64,000 nucleotides of DNA from an uncultured Alphaproteobacteria bacterium (GCA_902602515.1 CACKRG010000002.1:217449-281448); one strand, 5' to 3'; shown: positions 1-9,572, counted from the first letter of the stretch. Numbers and translations: made by a program. The notes: generated by a model from the sequence alone, not told the origin.

Positions 1-1
1 G

Positions 2-385
2 CCATATAGAGAAGGGCTACGAATGGATGAAGCAATGAATCCCCTTACAATACTAGCAACTGGATTGTATGGTCATGAAATGCCTAATCAAAATGGTGCA
101 CCTATAAGATTGGTTGTTCCATGGAAGTATGGTTTCAAATCAATTAAATCAATTGTGGAAATTAGATTTTTAGATACTCAACCGGAAACATCTTGGGAAA
201 CTTTAGCTCCTTGGGAATATGGTTTTTATGCTAATGTTAATCCTAATGTTAATCATCCAAGATGGAGTCAAGGAACAGAAAGACGAATTGGAGAGTTTAA
301 AAGAAGAGAAACAATTATGTTTAATGGCTATGAAGAAGAAGTAGCACATCTCTATAAAGATTTAGATTTGACTAAATTTTATTAA
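2..385 (+). CDS. msrP: Protein-methionine-sulfoxide reductase catalytic subunit MsrP, C-terminal part
   Basis: This is the C-terminal end of a molybdopterin-dependent periplasmic reductase that repairs oxidised methionines. The frame is open from the left edge, so the N-terminal part, with the Tat signal and most of the cofactor site, lies outside the window. Visible family features are [15 protein letters not shown], then [35 protein letters not shown] and the closing [12 protein letters not shown], in the order found in E. coli YedY/MsrP. It is followed after 3 bp by its membrane partner MsrQ, the usual two-gene unit. The identity is secure from these motifs and the neighbour. Confidence 0.93.
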   Translation, partial: PYREGLRMDEAMNPLTILATGLYGHEMPNQNGAPIRLVVPWKYGFKSIKSIVEIRFLDTQPETSWETLAPWEYGFYANVNPNVNHPRWSQGTERRIGEFKRRETIMFNGYEEEVAHLYKDLDLTKFY

Positions 386-388
386 TGA

Positions 389-994
389 ATGTTTTCAACA
401 AGAAATTTTAACCGCAGTAAACCTGTCTTATTTATTTTGATTCTATTTCCAAGTCTACTCTGGGCGTACCAATTTGTTACTGGGAATCTTGGAGTAAATC
501 CAATTGAAAAACTAATGGATGAGTTAGGTCTAATGGCACTCAGATTAATAATAATAACTCTTATGATTACTACTCTATCAAATATTAAACCTTTAAAATC
601 GATAGTTGTATTACGAAGAATGATTGGACTTTTTTCTTTCTATTATGTCTGTTTGCATTTTTCCACTTACATCATTTTAGACCATTTTTTAGATATGCAA
701 TTTATCATACAAGATATTATAAAAAGACCATTCATAACTTTTGGTTTTATAAGTTTTCTTTTTCTAATCCCGCTTGCTAGCACTTCAACAAACAATATGA
801 TTAAACGACTAGGTTTTAAATTATGGAAGAAAATTCATTATTTAATTTATCCAGTAGCCATTCTAGCTAGTATGCATTTTTATGTTTTAGTTCGCGCTGA
901 TAAAACTGAACCAGTCATTTATATGGGAATAATCATCCTCTTGTTACTTCACAGAATATTTAAAAGACTTACTCGTCCTCAGTTGGCTCAGTAA
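389..994 (+). CDS. msrQ: MsrQ heme-binding membrane subunit of the MsrPQ system
   Basis: This 201-residue polytopic membrane protein passes electrons from the respiratory chain to MsrP. About six hydrophobic segments are visible. Conserved histidines that suit heme ligation occur in YVCLHFSTYIILDHFLD, in the segment around KKIHYLIYP and in ASMHFYVL, matching the YedZ/MsrQ ferric-reductase-like fold. It starts 3 bp after msrP, so the two are probably co-transcribed. Its last 26 bases overlap the 3' end of the convergent MFS gene, an example of the tight packing of this genome. Confidence 0.92.
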   Translation: MFSTRNFNRSKPVLFILILFPSLLWAYQFVTGNLGVNPIEKLMDELGLMALRLIIITLMITTLSNIKPLKSIVVLRRMIGLFSFYYVCLHFSTYIILDHFLDMQFIIQDIIKRPFITFGFISFLFLIPLASTSTNNMIKRLGFKLWKKIHYLIYPVAILASMHFYVLVRADKTEPVIYMGIIILLLLHRIFKRLTRPQLAQ

Positions 995-2207
995 CGGGAT
1001 TCATTTCCATACCGGCAGGACTAATATTTCGTGGTAAAGGATTGTATTGTGATTCAAGATCTCGCGGTTTAGTTCTTTGAGTCATTCTATACAAACCAAA
1101 AAGTCCTAGCAGTCCATGTATTAAAAATAAATAAATGTAAAAACCTGCCGCTCCCAAAATTTCCATGAATCCAGAAACAAACAAAGGTCCGATAATTGAT
1201 CCAATACCAATAAGTATACCAAAGGTTGCACTTGCTGATACTATCTCATTAGGTTGTAAGAAGTCATTTGTATGAGCAACCGTAAGTGAATACATTGGTA
1301 AAGATGCAATAGAAAAAAGACCAGTAAAAATTAAGAACAATGTTAGTGGCATAAAGTTTGCAAAAACAAAAAATAAACTCAAACCTGAAGCCATAAAAGA
1401 AACACCAATAAGAATAATACGTCTATCAATTCTATCGGACAAATATCCAATAGGCCATTGAGATAGGGCGCCAGCCGATGTTATAATCATCATATACAAA
1501 GAAATTTCAAATAAGCTTAAATTAATAGATGATGCATAAATTGCACCGTACCCAAAAACCGCACTATGCGATAAACCCGTTGCTAATGCACCAACAAAAC
1601 CTAAAGGTGAAACAGTATAAAATTCTCTTAAAGAAAAAAATTTAGGACTTTCTGTATTAGGTTGTTTTGTTGAAGATAAAAGAATAGGAAGAAGTGCGAA
1701 TGATAATAAGATTGATACTAAAATAAATAAATCAACTTTAGCTGGATCACCTAAATTTAACAAAAATTGTCCTGCTCCAACAAACACAAATGTAATAATC
1801 ATGTAAACGGAAAGTAATTGACCGCGTGTTTGATTAGTTGATTTTTCATTCAACCAACTCTCCATGATCACATAAATCCCAGCAAGACTTAAACCAGTTA
1901 ATATTCGTATAAACATCCATGAATAGGGGTGAACAAATACTGAGTGTAATAATATAGCAATTGAAGCAAGTGATGCTAAAGCAGCAAAAACTCTTATGTG
2001 ACCAACACGTTGTAAAAAAATTGGAATTGTTAACGCGCCAGTTAAGTATCCAACGTAATAACCAGCTATAATAAGTCCAGATGCAAAAAAACTAAAACCT
2101 TCTAAAACAGAACGAACACCGATTAGTGTTCCTTGCAAACCGTGACCAAGACTAATTAACGCAAAGCCGAAAAAAAGGGCCCAAGTGTTTTGTAGTACCT
2201 TAAACAT
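969..2207 (-). CDS. MFS transporter, YcaD-like
   Basis: This is a 412-residue major facilitator with about 12 hydrophobic segments. Family marks are the loop 2-3 region around GHIRVFAALASL, IMESWLNEKSTNQTRGQLLS between TM4 and TM5, and SDRIDRRIILIG in the second half as the repeated MFS loop motif. ESWLNE with the following RG is typical of the YcaD/tetracycline-resistance-like subgroup found in many marine alphaproteobacteria. The substrate cannot be read from the sequence. The C-terminal tail of about 40 residues is soluble, proline-rich and acidic. It lies 22 bp downstream of the FYDLN protein and may be co-transcribed with it. Confidence 0.85.
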   Translation of the reverse strand: MFKVLQNTWALFFGFALISLGHGLQGTLIGVRSVLEGFSFFASGLIIAGYYVGYLTGALTIPIFLQRVGHIRVFAALASLASIAILLHSVFVHPYSWMFIRILTGLSLAGIYVIMESWLNEKSTNQTRGQLLSVYMIITFVFVGAGQFLLNLGDPAKVDLFILVSILLSFALLPILLSSTKQPNTESPKFFSLREFYTVSPLGFVGALATGLSHSAVFGYGAIYASSINLSLFEISLYMMIITSAGALSQWPIGYLSDRIDRRIILIGVSFMASGLSLFFVFANFMPLTLFLIFTGLFSIASLPMYSLTVAHTNDFLQPNEIVSASATFGILIGIGSIIGPLFVSGFMEILGAAGFYIYLFLIHGLLGLFGLYRMTQRTKPRDLESQYNPLPRNISPAGMEMNPVTEPTEDE

Positions 2208-2229
2208 CTTCTAAATTTTTATTGAAATT

Positions 2230-2583
2230 TTAGTATTCTTCTTCGTTATCTTCTTTTGGCTTAATACCCTCTGCTATTGGATCGATTTCTGTTTCGTCCT
2301 CTAATAAAACAGTATCATCTTCTAGATTGTCTTCATTATTATCCAGATCCAAATTATCGATATCAAGATCATCATCTTTTTCTTTTGGTTTTGCAGGAAT
2401 AGGATTTGTAAGAGGAGCAGCATTTGTGCTACCAGGCTTTCTACCACGTCTTGGTCTAGTCATAGTGGTGACTTCAATTTGTTTACCACATTCTGGACAT
2501 TCAAGCTCTGTTCTTCCTAGGTCATAGTATTGCTTACTACACATCGGACAAATTCTTTTTAAACCCCAAGATTCCTTATACAT
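2230..2583 (-). CDS. FYDLN-acid (TIGR02300-type) zinc-ribbon protein
   Basis: This is a 117-residue protein. Residues 1-40 form a rubredoxin-like zinc ribbon with two CxxC pairs (CPMC and CPEC) around SKQYYDLGRTELE, matching the FYDLN motif of the alphaproteobacterial TIGR02300 family. The rest is a basic linker (RPRRGRKPG) and a very acidic tail rich in D, E, L and N, as in other members. The function is unknown. It is a good taxonomic marker because the family is essentially alphaproteobacterial. The zinc-finger gene upstream ends 2 bp before its start, so the two are co-transcribed. Confidence 0.9.
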   Translation of the reverse strand: MYKESWGLKRICPMCSKQYYDLGRTELECPECGKQIEVTTMTRPRRGRKPGSTNAAPLTNPIPAKPKEKDDDLDIDNLDLDNNEDNLEDDTVLLEDETEIDPIAEGIKPKEDNEEEY

Positions 2584-2585
2584 TT

Positions 2586-2756
2586 CTACTCTTCTTCTTT
2601 TATAAACATTTTACCACAATAACCACAGACTATTTTGTTTTCATTATTGAAGGTATAATAAACAGCCGGATGTCCTAAACCATCTTCACCACCATCGCAA
2701 GAGATAGTTTGGGTTTTTCGGTCTACAATGAGAACATCCTCATCCATCAAGTTCAT
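2586..2756 (-). CDS. Small zinc-finger protein (zf-CHCC / NDUFS6-like)
   Basis: This short gene was found by reading the minus strand. The 56-residue product begins MNLMDEDVLIVDRKTQTISC and continues with DGGEDGLGHPAVYYTF, then VCGYCGKMF and an acidic end. The pattern CDGG...GHP.V...VCGYCG is the zf-CHCC domain, the bacterial counterpart of the complex I subunit NDUFS6, with Cys, His, Cys, Cys as likely zinc ligands. Alphaproteobacterial homologues of about 60 residues are common; their role is unproven but may relate to complex I assembly. Its stop lies 2 bp before the next start. Confidence 0.88.
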   Translation of the reverse strand: MNLMDEDVLIVDRKTQTISCDGGEDGLGHPAVYYTFNNENKIVCGYCGKMFIKEEE

Positions 2757-2792
2757 ATAAAATTTTAATACAAAAAGTCTATATTTTTTTGG

Positions 2793-3635
2793 TTAAAGAA
2801 TCTGAAAATAAACAACAGAAATACCTCCTACTATTAAAATTGAGGGTATTATTCGAGATTTTGCATTTCTCTCAAATAAGAAAACCATTCCTATAATTGT
2901 AGCAAAGACAATGCTTATTTCTCTAATACTTGAGACATAAGCTATTTCTATAAATTGCATGCTCCAAACTACAATTGCGTAGCTACTTGTTGCAAATACA
3001 CCAGCAGCAATACCCGATCTAAAAGTGTAAGTTTCTCTTTTTCGTAAACCATCTTTAGATATCAAACCAATAATTAATAAAGGTATTCCATTAAGTGTGA
3101 AGAGCCAGTAAATATATGAAAAACCATTTTCAGAAAGTCTAACCCCAACCCCATCAACTAAAGTGTATGCAGTAATTAGAATAGCGGTTGATATTGCGAG
3201 AGTAAAACCTCTGAAGTTAAAAGATAAATTTTTAGAATAAGAAATTAAAAATAATCCAATACAAACAATTAATATTCCAACAAAACCAGCAACACTAATA
3301 TCGGAACTTAAAAATAAAATACTAATGATCGCTACAAACAAACATGAGCTTCCTCTAGAAATTGGATATATGTACGAAAGATCTCCGTATCTATAAGAAT
3401 AAATTACATTTAATCTATAAATGATATGAATTATTACGGTTGCAATTAAAAAATACCAAACTTCTAAAGTTGGAAATGGAACAGTAAATGTTAAAGGTAA
3501 AAAAATTGTAACTTCTAAGACAGACGTTATACCCATTAACGATAATGGGTTCTTACTTGATTTTATAATAGCACTCCAAATAGCATGACATAGTGCTGAG
3601 AACAGAATTAGTAAGAAAATAAAATTAATTGACAA
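2793..3635 (-). CDS. EamA/DMT-family membrane transporter, phosphonate-associated type
   Basis: This 280-residue protein has about ten hydrophobic helices arranged as two EamA repeats. Family marks are FSALCHAIWSAIIKSS in TM1, YPISRGSSCLFVAI at TM4 and SSIREISIVFATIIGM in the second repeat. A subfamily of such proteins (TIGR03340) was defined by association with phosphonate-use operons, and the location here 20 bp after two permease genes of the phosphonate region fits it. I infer a role in exporting or importing a phosphonate-pathway intermediate; the substrate is not known. Ordinary drug/metabolite transporters remain possible. Confidence 0.72.
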   Translation of the reverse strand: MSINFIFLLILFSALCHAIWSAIIKSSKNPLSLMGITSVLEVTIFLPLTFTVPFPTLEVWYFLIATVIIHIIYRLNVIYSYRYGDLSYIYPISRGSSCLFVAIISILFLSSDISVAGFVGILIVCIGLFLISYSKNLSFNFRGFTLAISTAILITAYTLVDGVGVRLSENGFSYIYWLFTLNGIPLLIIGLISKDGLRKRETYTFRSGIAAGVFATSSYAIVVWSMQFIEIAYVSSIREISIVFATIIGMVFLFERNAKSRIIPSILIVGGISVVYFQIL

Positions 3636-3655
3636 AGTAATTGCTTGATATGAAT

Positions 3656-4549
3656 TTACTTCATTCCTGTCAAAGTAATTCCTTCAATAAATCTTTTTTG
3701 TGCAATTATAAAAGCAACAATCAGTGGAACTGTTACTGTGACTATTGAAGCCATCATTGGCCCAAACTCATCACTGTCTATACCTCCTCTAAATTCTCTT
3801 ATTCCAAGAGGTGGTGTGAAAAGATCTCTGTTTCCTGTAATGACCATTCTTGGCCAGAAGTAATCATTCCAATGTGCAACAACTGAGAAAATTGCAAAAG
3901 CGAGTAACGCTGGTATTGCAGTTGGTAACATTACTTTCCAAACGATGGCATATTCACCCATGCCATCCATTCTGGCGGCATCAATTAATTCATCGGGCAC
4001 AGTCATAAAAAATTGCCTCATCAAAAAGATTCCAAACACCGATATTGTCCAGGGGAGTATTAAGGCGGAATAGGTGTCAACTAATCCTGCCTGGGCTAAC
4101 ATAACATATAATGGAAGCGCAATTCCGTGAACTGGTATCAGCAAGCAAAATAAAACCATCGAGAAAACAAACTCTCGCCCGTAAAACCGTAACTTGGCGA
4201 GTGCATAGGCGCATGGTAAGGCGACAAGAACCTGAATGATAAAGATTGATAATGTAACAATGACACCATTCATTAAGTATCTAGGAATAGGAGCTTTTTC
4301 AAAAGCAAACCAATAGTTGTATTGATATGGTTTCATCGTACATGTTTCTTCTGAATAACCAGTTTTAACACATACGGGAAACGTTTGAGTTTCTTGTGCA
4401 CCAATAAGACCACCAGAAATTGATTGGATTTCTTGCTGAGACTTTAATGACATGGAAACCATCATATAAAAAGGGAGCATCACTACGATTGCGCCAATAA
4501 TTAAGATTGCATGCTTCCAACCTTCCCCAATATATTGTTTAGCTTCCAT
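3656..4549 (-). CDS. CUT1-type ABC transporter permease (UgpE/MalG-like), system 1
   Basis: This 297-residue inner-membrane permease has six predicted helices. The cytoplasmic EAA loop that docks the ATPase is visible as ELIDAARMDGMGEYAIVWKV, followed by LPTAIPALLAF. The periplasmic loop after TM1 is enlarged and holds a cysteine pair (CVKTGYSEETC, about residues 59-69), which standard UgpE or MalG proteins lack as far as I recall. Start and stop codons overlap with the upstream permease, so translation is probably coupled. By position it serves the substrate-binding protein at 9625-10878. The carbohydrate-type family and the phosphonate setting suggest a phosphonate or phospho-ester substrate. 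Confidence 0.85.
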   Translation of the reverse strand: MEAKQYIGEGWKHAILIIGAIVVMLPFYMMVSMSLKSQQEIQSISGGLIGAQETQTFPVCVKTGYSEETCTMKPYQYNYWFAFEKAPIPRYLMNGVIVTLSIFIIQVLVALPCAYALAKLRFYGREFVFSMVLFCLLIPVHGIALPLYVMLAQAGLVDTYSALILPWTISVFGIFLMRQFFMTVPDELIDAARMDGMGEYAIVWKVMLPTAIPALLAFAIFSVVAHWNDYFWPRMVITGNRDLFTPPLGIREFRGGIDSDEFGPMMASIVTVTVPLIVAFIIAQKRFIEGITLTGMK

Positions 4550-5505
4550 TAATAATGAACCCTCTTCTCAATGACATATCTTTGGAAAAACGTTAACACA
4601 AGAATAAACCCAATAAAGACAACAGTGATTGCTGCACCGATACTTGTTAAGTTTTGTTGAATAGCTTTTTCAAAGATTGCATACATCATTACGTACGTTG
4701 TTTTTGATGGACCACCTTTAGTAAGTATTTCGATGGTATCAAATACTTGAAACGTTCTAATGGTAGTAATAGTGACAACAAACAAAGTTGTTGGACCAAG
4801 CATTGGCCATGTAACAAGTTTAAATTGTTCCCATGTAGATTTTGCTCCATCCATTTCTGCAGCTTGGTATAACTCTCTTGGTATACTTGTTAAGCCAGCT
4901 AAATATAAAACCATATTAAAACCAAAAGCCTGCCAAATTCCTATGAAACATACTGTCCAAATCGCAGTATTTTTTTGTTTTAACCAATATGGAAAATCCA
5001 TGTTGTTTGCACATGCTACAGCATACCAACTTTCTTGTGAGTCTACCCACGGCAACCAATGAAAACCAAGAATGAATTCTCTAACTCCTCCACACCCATT
5101 TGCTAAAAAACTATTTACAATTCCTAATGTTGGATGAAGAGTAAATTCCCATGCAATCGCCATTGCAAGAAGAGTAGCCATAACTGGAAGAAAGAAAATT
5201 GTTTTATATATATCAGCGCCAAACCTTAGTGAATTTAAGAGCATAGCAGCACATAATCCAAGTACAACAGAAATTGGAACGACAACAATAACATACGTCG
5301 CTGTGGCCCAAATCATTTTGACATATGTTTTGCGATTGAACATCTTATCATAATTTTCTAGTCCAACCCACTCGAATGTTTTGTTTCCTAAATTATAGTC
5401 AGTAAAGGAAATTCCTCCTGCAAGAAAAAGAGGAAAGATTAAAATAATTATCATCAGTATGATTGCTGGTGCAATAAACCATATGTGAGCTTTTGAATTA
5501 TGCAT
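4549..5505 (-). CDS. CUT1-type ABC transporter permease (UgpA/MalF-like), system 1
   Basis: This 318-residue membrane protein is the first permease of the pair. The EAA loop reads ELYQAAEMDGAKSTWEQFKL, then TWPMLGPTTLFVV. An unusual insertion of about 40 residues lies between TM3 and TM4 (about residues 132-178, from FLANGCGGVREF to ACANNMDFPYWLK). It holds two cysteines and several tryptophans and is probably periplasmic. Together with the cysteine pair of the partner permease this could shape the docking face for the binding protein. The gene overlaps the ATPase gene by 8 bp and the second permease by 1 bp, forming a compact three-gene unit. Confidence 0.85.
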   Translation of the reverse strand: MHNSKAHIWFIAPAIILMIIILIFPLFLAGGISFTDYNLGNKTFEWVGLENYDKMFNRKTYVKMIWATATYVIVVVPISVVLGLCAAMLLNSLRFGADIYKTIFFLPVMATLLAMAIAWEFTLHPTLGIVNSFLANGCGGVREFILGFHWLPWVDSQESWYAVACANNMDFPYWLKQKNTAIWTVCFIGIWQAFGFNMVLYLAGLTSIPRELYQAAEMDGAKSTWEQFKLVTWPMLGPTTLFVVTITTIRTFQVFDTIEILTKGGPSKTTYVMMYAIFEKAIQQNLTSIGAAITVVFIGFILVLTFFQRYVIEKRVHY

Positions 5506-6631
5506 TAGTAAATTGAACCCTCATTCCTGCTTGATTAAATAGTAATGCTTTATCTGAAACTCTTTTAATATTTACATTAGAACCGTTTAAAATTTGGTGT
5601 GTAAATTGTGGTAAGCCCCTTACAATTATTTTATTTGAACCGTCTTCAATATTTACATGAAAGAAAATATCTGATCCTAAATTTTCTCTATATGCAACTG
5701 TTCCACTAAATGTATTTTCATTACTTTCATTTGTAATTTCTAAATGTTCTGGCCGAATGCCAATATGTAAATCTGTATTACTTTCTGAACTTTTTCTTTT
5801 TAGATTAACGTTGAGAAAACTTACCGTCCCACTAGAGTCTGCAGTTCCTTTAAATATATTTATTTTTGGACTTCCAACAAACTGAGCTACACTTAATGAT
5901 GAAGGATTGTCATATACTTCTTGAGGTGTATCAAGTTGTAATAAATTTCCATCAATCATCACAGCCATTCGAGAAGACATAGTTAACGCTTCTGCTTGAT
6001 CATGTGTTACGTATACAAAAGTAGTTTTAAGTGAATTATGAAGTTCAGATAGTTCAGATCGCATGTGAACTCTCAAAGCCGCATCTAAATTTGAAAGAGG
6101 CTCATCCATTAAAAAGGCAACAGGCTCTCTAACCATAGCACGACCAAGAGCAACTCTTTGTCTTTGACCACCTGACAATTGTCCTGGTTTTCTATCCAAT
6201 AGTTCTGAAATTTTTAGAGTTTCAGAAGTTTTATTTACTAATTGATTTATAGATTCTGTTTTCTCTTTTTTGCTTGGAGAAAAATTACCGATTAATGGTA
6301 GTCTTTCAAATGCATTATAATCCCTTAGTCTTAATGGAGTTTCTAAATTTCTTCTTACTGTGAGATGAGGATAAAGAGCATATGATTGGAAGACCATTGC
6401 CAAATCTCTTTCACTGGCTCTAACTCTATTTACATTTTTATTATCTATTAATACATCACCTGAAGTCTGCTGTTCCAATCCTGCAATAATTCTAAGTAAC
6501 GTAGATTTACCACAACCAGATGGACCAACTAATGTTAAGAATTCTCCATCTTTTATATCAACATTCAAATTATTAAGTACTTGTGTATACCCAAATGATT
6601 TTGAAATATTTTTAAGTGATATTGTCCCCAC
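5498..6631 (-). CDS. ABC transporter ATPase (UgpC/MalK-like)
   Basis: This 377-residue ATPase has Walker [10 protein letters not shown] (about residue 37), a Q-loop in MVFQSYALYPHLTV, signature LSGGQRQRVALGRAMV, Walker B FLMDEPLSNLDAALR, the H-loop VYVTHDQ, and a C-terminal TOBE/OB domain with GIRPEHLEI. A lysine- and serine-rich insertion of about 35 residues sits between the Q-loop and signature (around LPLIGNFSPSKKEK). It is the first gene of the minus-strand transport operon, read from the divergent promoter region 6632-6807. The second transporter in the window has no ATPase of its own, so this subunit may serve both, as MsmK-type ATPases do. Confidence 0.9.
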   Translation of the reverse strand: MGTISLKNISKSFGYTQVLNNLNVDIKDGEFLTLVGPSGCGKSTLLRIIAGLEQQTSGDVLIDNKNVNRVRASERDLAMVFQSYALYPHLTVRRNLETPLRLRDYNAFERLPLIGNFSPSKKEKTESINQLVNKTSETLKISELLDRKPGQLSGGQRQRVALGRAMVREPVAFLMDEPLSNLDAALRVHMRSELSELHNSLKTTFVYVTHDQAEALTMSSRMAVMIDGNLLQLDTPQEVYDNPSSLSVAQFVGSPKINIFKGTADSSGTVSFLNVNLKRKSSESNTDLHIGIRPEHLEITNESNENTFSGTVAYRENLGSDIFFHVNIEDGSNKIIVRGLPQFTHQILNGSNVNIKRVSDKALLFNQAGMRVQFTNA

Positions 6632-6697
6632 TCATTCCCCCTGTATCTTAATTTTAATCTACAAAATTTTATTAAACTTGAGAATATTTTAAATCTA

Positions 6698-6730
6698 TTT
6701 ATTTCAGTTTTATTTCAATTTTATTAACAA
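6698..6730 (-). promoter_or_regulatory. Predicted triple PhoB box in the divergent phosphonate promoter region
   Basis: Read on the minus strand this is three contiguous 11-bp direct repeats: TTGTTAATAAA, ATTGAAATAAA and ACTGAAATAAA. The 7-bp recognition half plus 4-bp A/T spacer, repeated every 11 bp, is the architecture of PhoB-binding sites (consensus CTGTCAT plus A/T). It lies 67 bp upstream of the ATPase operon start and 77 bp upstream of phnA on the other strand, so it could control both. The rest of 6632-6807 is AT-rich spacer in which I see no other clear signal. The call is inference from spacing and consensus. Confidence 0.6.
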
Positions 6731-6807
6731 ATATTCAAATTATGATTGAGTTTAACTAGCAGATAACTATAAATTCGTATTTTTAATAATATATATTAGT
6801 TGAAATC

Positions 6808-8049
6808 GTGTCCGATAATTTAGAAATTAATAATAGAGAATATCCAAGCTCTTTCTCAAAAACTGCTATTGTTATATGCCTTGATGGTAGTCAAAAAGAG
6901 TATCTCGAAGAAGCATCAAAATTTAACCTTACACCAAATCTTGATAAATTAATTGCAAGTGGTGAAAATCTACTAGTTCACAGTGCTATTCCAAGTTTTA
7001 CAAATCCTAATAATATTTCGATTGTGACAGGCCAACCAAGTTCTGTACACGGTATATGCGGAAACTTCTTTTATACACCTGAGACGGGTGAGGAAGTAAT
7101 GATGAATGACCCAAAATATATGCGAGCACCAACTATTTTTGAAAAATTTTACAATTCTGGTTCTAAAATTGCTCTTGTTACTGCAAAAGACAAGTTGAGA
7201 ACACTTTTAGGAAACGGATTAAGTTTTGATGATGAGAGAGCTATTTGTTTTTCTGCTGAAAAATCTGATCAAGCAACAAAAGATCTCAATGGTATAGATA
7301 ATGTAAACGATTGGTTGGGGATGCCAGTGCCAGAAGTATATTCTGAAGGACTTTCTGAATTTGTAATGGCTGCAGGTGTAAAGCTTCTTGAAGAGTTCAA
7401 ACCAAATATCATGTATTTATCGACAACGGATTATATTCAACACAAATATGCACCAGGAAATGAAACAGCAAATAAATTTTATGCAATGTTTGATAAATAT
7501 ATTGGTCTTTTAAATAAGGAGAATGTTTCTATAATCATCACAGCAGATCATGGGATGAAACCAAAATCAAAAGAAGATGGCTCACCTAATGCAATATTTT
7601 TACAAGATTATTTAGATAAAAAATTTGAACCAAACATGGCTAAAGTCATCCTACCAATTACAGATCCATATGTCGTTCATCATGGTTCACTTGGTTCTTT
7701 TGCAACAATTTATTTAGAAGACAAGAGCAAGGTTGATTTAGTTGTAAACGCTATTCAAGAAATAAAAGATATAGAAGTTGTTTTAACAAAAGATGAAGGA
7801 TGTTCTACTTATAATTTACCTCCTGATAGAATGGGGGATATTATATGTATGTCTTCAGAATTTATGACTATTGGTTCATCGGAAGATAAACACAATCTTT
7901 CTGGATTAAATGAACCTTTACGTTCTCATGGAGGACTCCATGAAAGAGAAGTTCCATTCATATCAAATTTAAAATTACAAAACTTAGATACTAGCAAACA
8001 ATTATATAACTATGATGCATTTTATTATGCAATAAATGGAGCCCTATGA
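6808..8049 (+). CDS. phnA: Phosphonoacetate hydrolase PhnA
   Basis: This 413-residue zinc enzyme of the alkaline phosphatase superfamily cleaves phosphonoacetate to acetate and phosphate. Metal and catalytic motifs are visible in order: ICLDG (about residue 25), the threonine nucleophile region [37 protein letters not shown] and the terminal [12 protein letters not shown]. The length matches known PhnA proteins (about 410). The start is GTG; no good ribosome site precedes it, but upstream sequence gives no better start. Its TGA overlaps the ATG of phnY. The gene order phnA-phnY with phnW nearby gives a complete route from 2-aminoethylphosphonate to phosphate. Confidence 0.93.
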   Translation: MSDNLEINNREYPSSFSKTAIVICLDGSQKEYLEEASKFNLTPNLDKLIASGENLLVHSAIPSFTNPNNISIVTGQPSSVHGICGNFFYTPETGEEVMMNDPKYMRAPTIFEKFYNSGSKIALVTAKDKLRTLLGNGLSFDDERAICFSAEKSDQATKDLNGIDNVNDWLGMPVPEVYSEGLSEFVMAAGVKLLEEFKPNIMYLSTTDYIQHKYAPGNETANKFYAMFDKYIGLLNKENVSIIITADHGMKPKSKEDGSPNAIFLQDYLDKKFEPNMAKVILPITDPYVVHHGSLGSFATIYLEDKSKVDLVVNAIQEIKDIEVVLTKDEGCSTYNLPPDRMGDIICMSSEFMTIGSSEDKHNLSGLNEPLRSHGGLHEREVPFISNLKLQNLDTSKQLYNYDAFYYAINGAL

Positions 8050-9488
8050 TGCACAAAAAAATGATTAATGAAGCAATGCGTATTGCTGGAGAAAAAGTTA
8101 CTTCAGATAAAACAATAAATGTTGAGTACCCTTTCACAGGTGAAGTAATCGGAACTGTTCCTGCCGGTACTGCAGAGCATGCAAGAAAGGCTTTAGATAT
8201 TGCTGCAAATTACCAACCTAAACTTACAAGATACGAGAGACAAAAAATTCTTCAAACTGCTGCAGAAGTACTTGTTAAAAGAAAAGAAGAAATTTCTGAT
8301 ATTATTACTTTAGAACTTGGTATTTCAAAACAAGATTCTCTATACGAAGTAGGAAGAGCTTTTGATGTATTTTCATTAACAGCTCAACTTTGTATTCTTG
8401 ATGATGGAGAAATATTTTCTTGTGATTTAACTCCACATGGAAAAGCGAGAAAAATATTTACCATAAGAGAGCCCTTAACGGCAATTTCAGCAATCACTCC
8501 ATTTAATCACCCTTTGAATATGGTAGCGCATAAAATTGCTCCTTCAATTGCAACTAATAATTGTACAGTATGTAAGCAGACAGAATTAACACCTTTAACA
8601 GCAATGGTACTCGCTGATGTTTTATATGAAGCAGGTCTGCCACCAGAAATGTTTTCAGTTGTAACTGGATGGCCTCAAGATATCGGATCAGAAATGATCA
8701 AGAATCCAAATATTGATCTCATTACTTTTACAGGTAGTGTAGGTGTAGGAAAATTAATTGCTGAACAAGCTGGATACAAAAGAACAGTTCTTGAGCTAGG
8801 TGGTAATGATCCATTAATTGTTTTAAATGACTTAGATGCTGATGATCTTAAAAAAGCTGTTGAGCTAGCTGTTACGGGAGCAACAAAAAATTCTGGTCAA
8901 CGTTGTACAGCTGTTAAAAGAATACTGGTTCAAGAATCTATTGCAGATCAATTTGTTGAAATGGCTCTTGAGCGTGCTAAGAAAATTAAATTTGGTGATC
9001 CTATGAATATGGAAACAGACTTAGGTACAGTTGTTAATGCTCAAGCTGCAGAACTTTTTGATAAAAGAGTTTCTATGGCTGAAGAAGACGGCGCAAAAAT
9101 TTTATATCACCCTGGAAGAAAGGGTGCTTTGTTACCTCCAATAGTTGTAGATCATGTTGATCCTAAAAGTGAATTAGTTTTAGAAGAAACATTTGGTCCA
9201 GTTATCCCAATCATTCGTGTGCCTAATGACGATGAAGCTGTAATGAAAATATCTAATTCAACCGCATTCGGATTATCATCTGGTGTATGTACAAATAACT
9301 TCATGCGAGCAAAAAAATATATTCAAGGTTTAAATGTTGGCACTGTAAATATTTGGGAGGTTCCAGGTTATAGAATTGAAATGTCTCCTTTTGGAGGAAT
9401 TAAAGATTCAGGTCTTGGTTACAAAGAGGGTGTTATTGAAGCAATGAAAAGTTTTACTAATGTAAAAACCTTTTCGCTACCTTGGTAA
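8046..9488 (+). CDS. phnY: Phosphonoacetaldehyde dehydrogenase PhnY
   Basis: This 480-residue aldehyde dehydrogenase would oxidise phosphonoacetaldehyde to phosphonoacetate with NAD+. Key features are [20 protein letters not shown], the glycine-rich FTGSVGVGK, the general base region [11 protein letters not shown], the catalytic cysteine in [11 protein letters not shown] and [11 protein letters not shown]. The family alone does not fix the substrate; the 4-bp overlap with phnA and the nearby phnW do. It should not be confused with the 2-oxoglutarate dioxygenase also called PhnY, which works with PhnZ and is not in this window. Confidence 0.91.
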   Translation: MMHKKMINEAMRIAGEKVTSDKTINVEYPFTGEVIGTVPAGTAEHARKALDIAANYQPKLTRYERQKILQTAAEVLVKRKEEISDIITLELGISKQDSLYEVGRAFDVFSLTAQLCILDDGEIFSCDLTPHGKARKIFTIREPLTAISAITPFNHPLNMVAHKIAPSIATNNCTVCKQTELTPLTAMVLADVLYEAGLPPEMFSVVTGWPQDIGSEMIKNPNIDLITFTGSVGVGKLIAEQAGYKRTVLELGGNDPLIVLNDLDADDLKKAVELAVTGATKNSGQRCTAVKRILVQESIADQFVEMALERAKKIKFGDPMNMETDLGTVVNAQAAELFDKRVSMAEEDGAKILYHPGRKGALLPPIVVDHVDPKSELVLEETFGPVIPIIRVPNDDEAVMKISNSTAFGLSSGVCTNNFMRAKKYIQGLNVGTVNIWEVPGYRIEMSPFGGIKDSGLGYKEGVIEAMKSFTNVKTFSLPW

Positions 9489-9543
9489 ATAAACCAGTTT
9501 TTCTCTAATTTTTTTATTTCTGTGGAAAAATAAGCTTATTTTT

Positions 9544-9572
9544 TAGTAATATTTTCGTAATAAAATTGTAAC
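9544..9572 (+). promoter_or_regulatory. Predicted triple PhoB box upstream of the binding protein gene
   Basis: Three 7-bp units, TAGTAAT, TCGTAAT and TTGTAAC, lie exactly 11 bp apart with A/T spacers, about 50 bp upstream of the start at 9625. The last unit is identical to one in the phoB promoter (39676) and to one in the pit promoter (22930). A strong ribosome site (CGGAGGG) follows near 9613. This suggests the binding protein has its own phosphate-starvation promoter, although phnA-phnY lie upstream on the same strand. Confidence 0.6.

Noticed and set aside
2327..2527. A plus-strand open frame opposite the FYDLN protein.
   Set aside because: Serine-rich shadow of the acidic minus-strand gene, with no ribosome site or recognisable domain.
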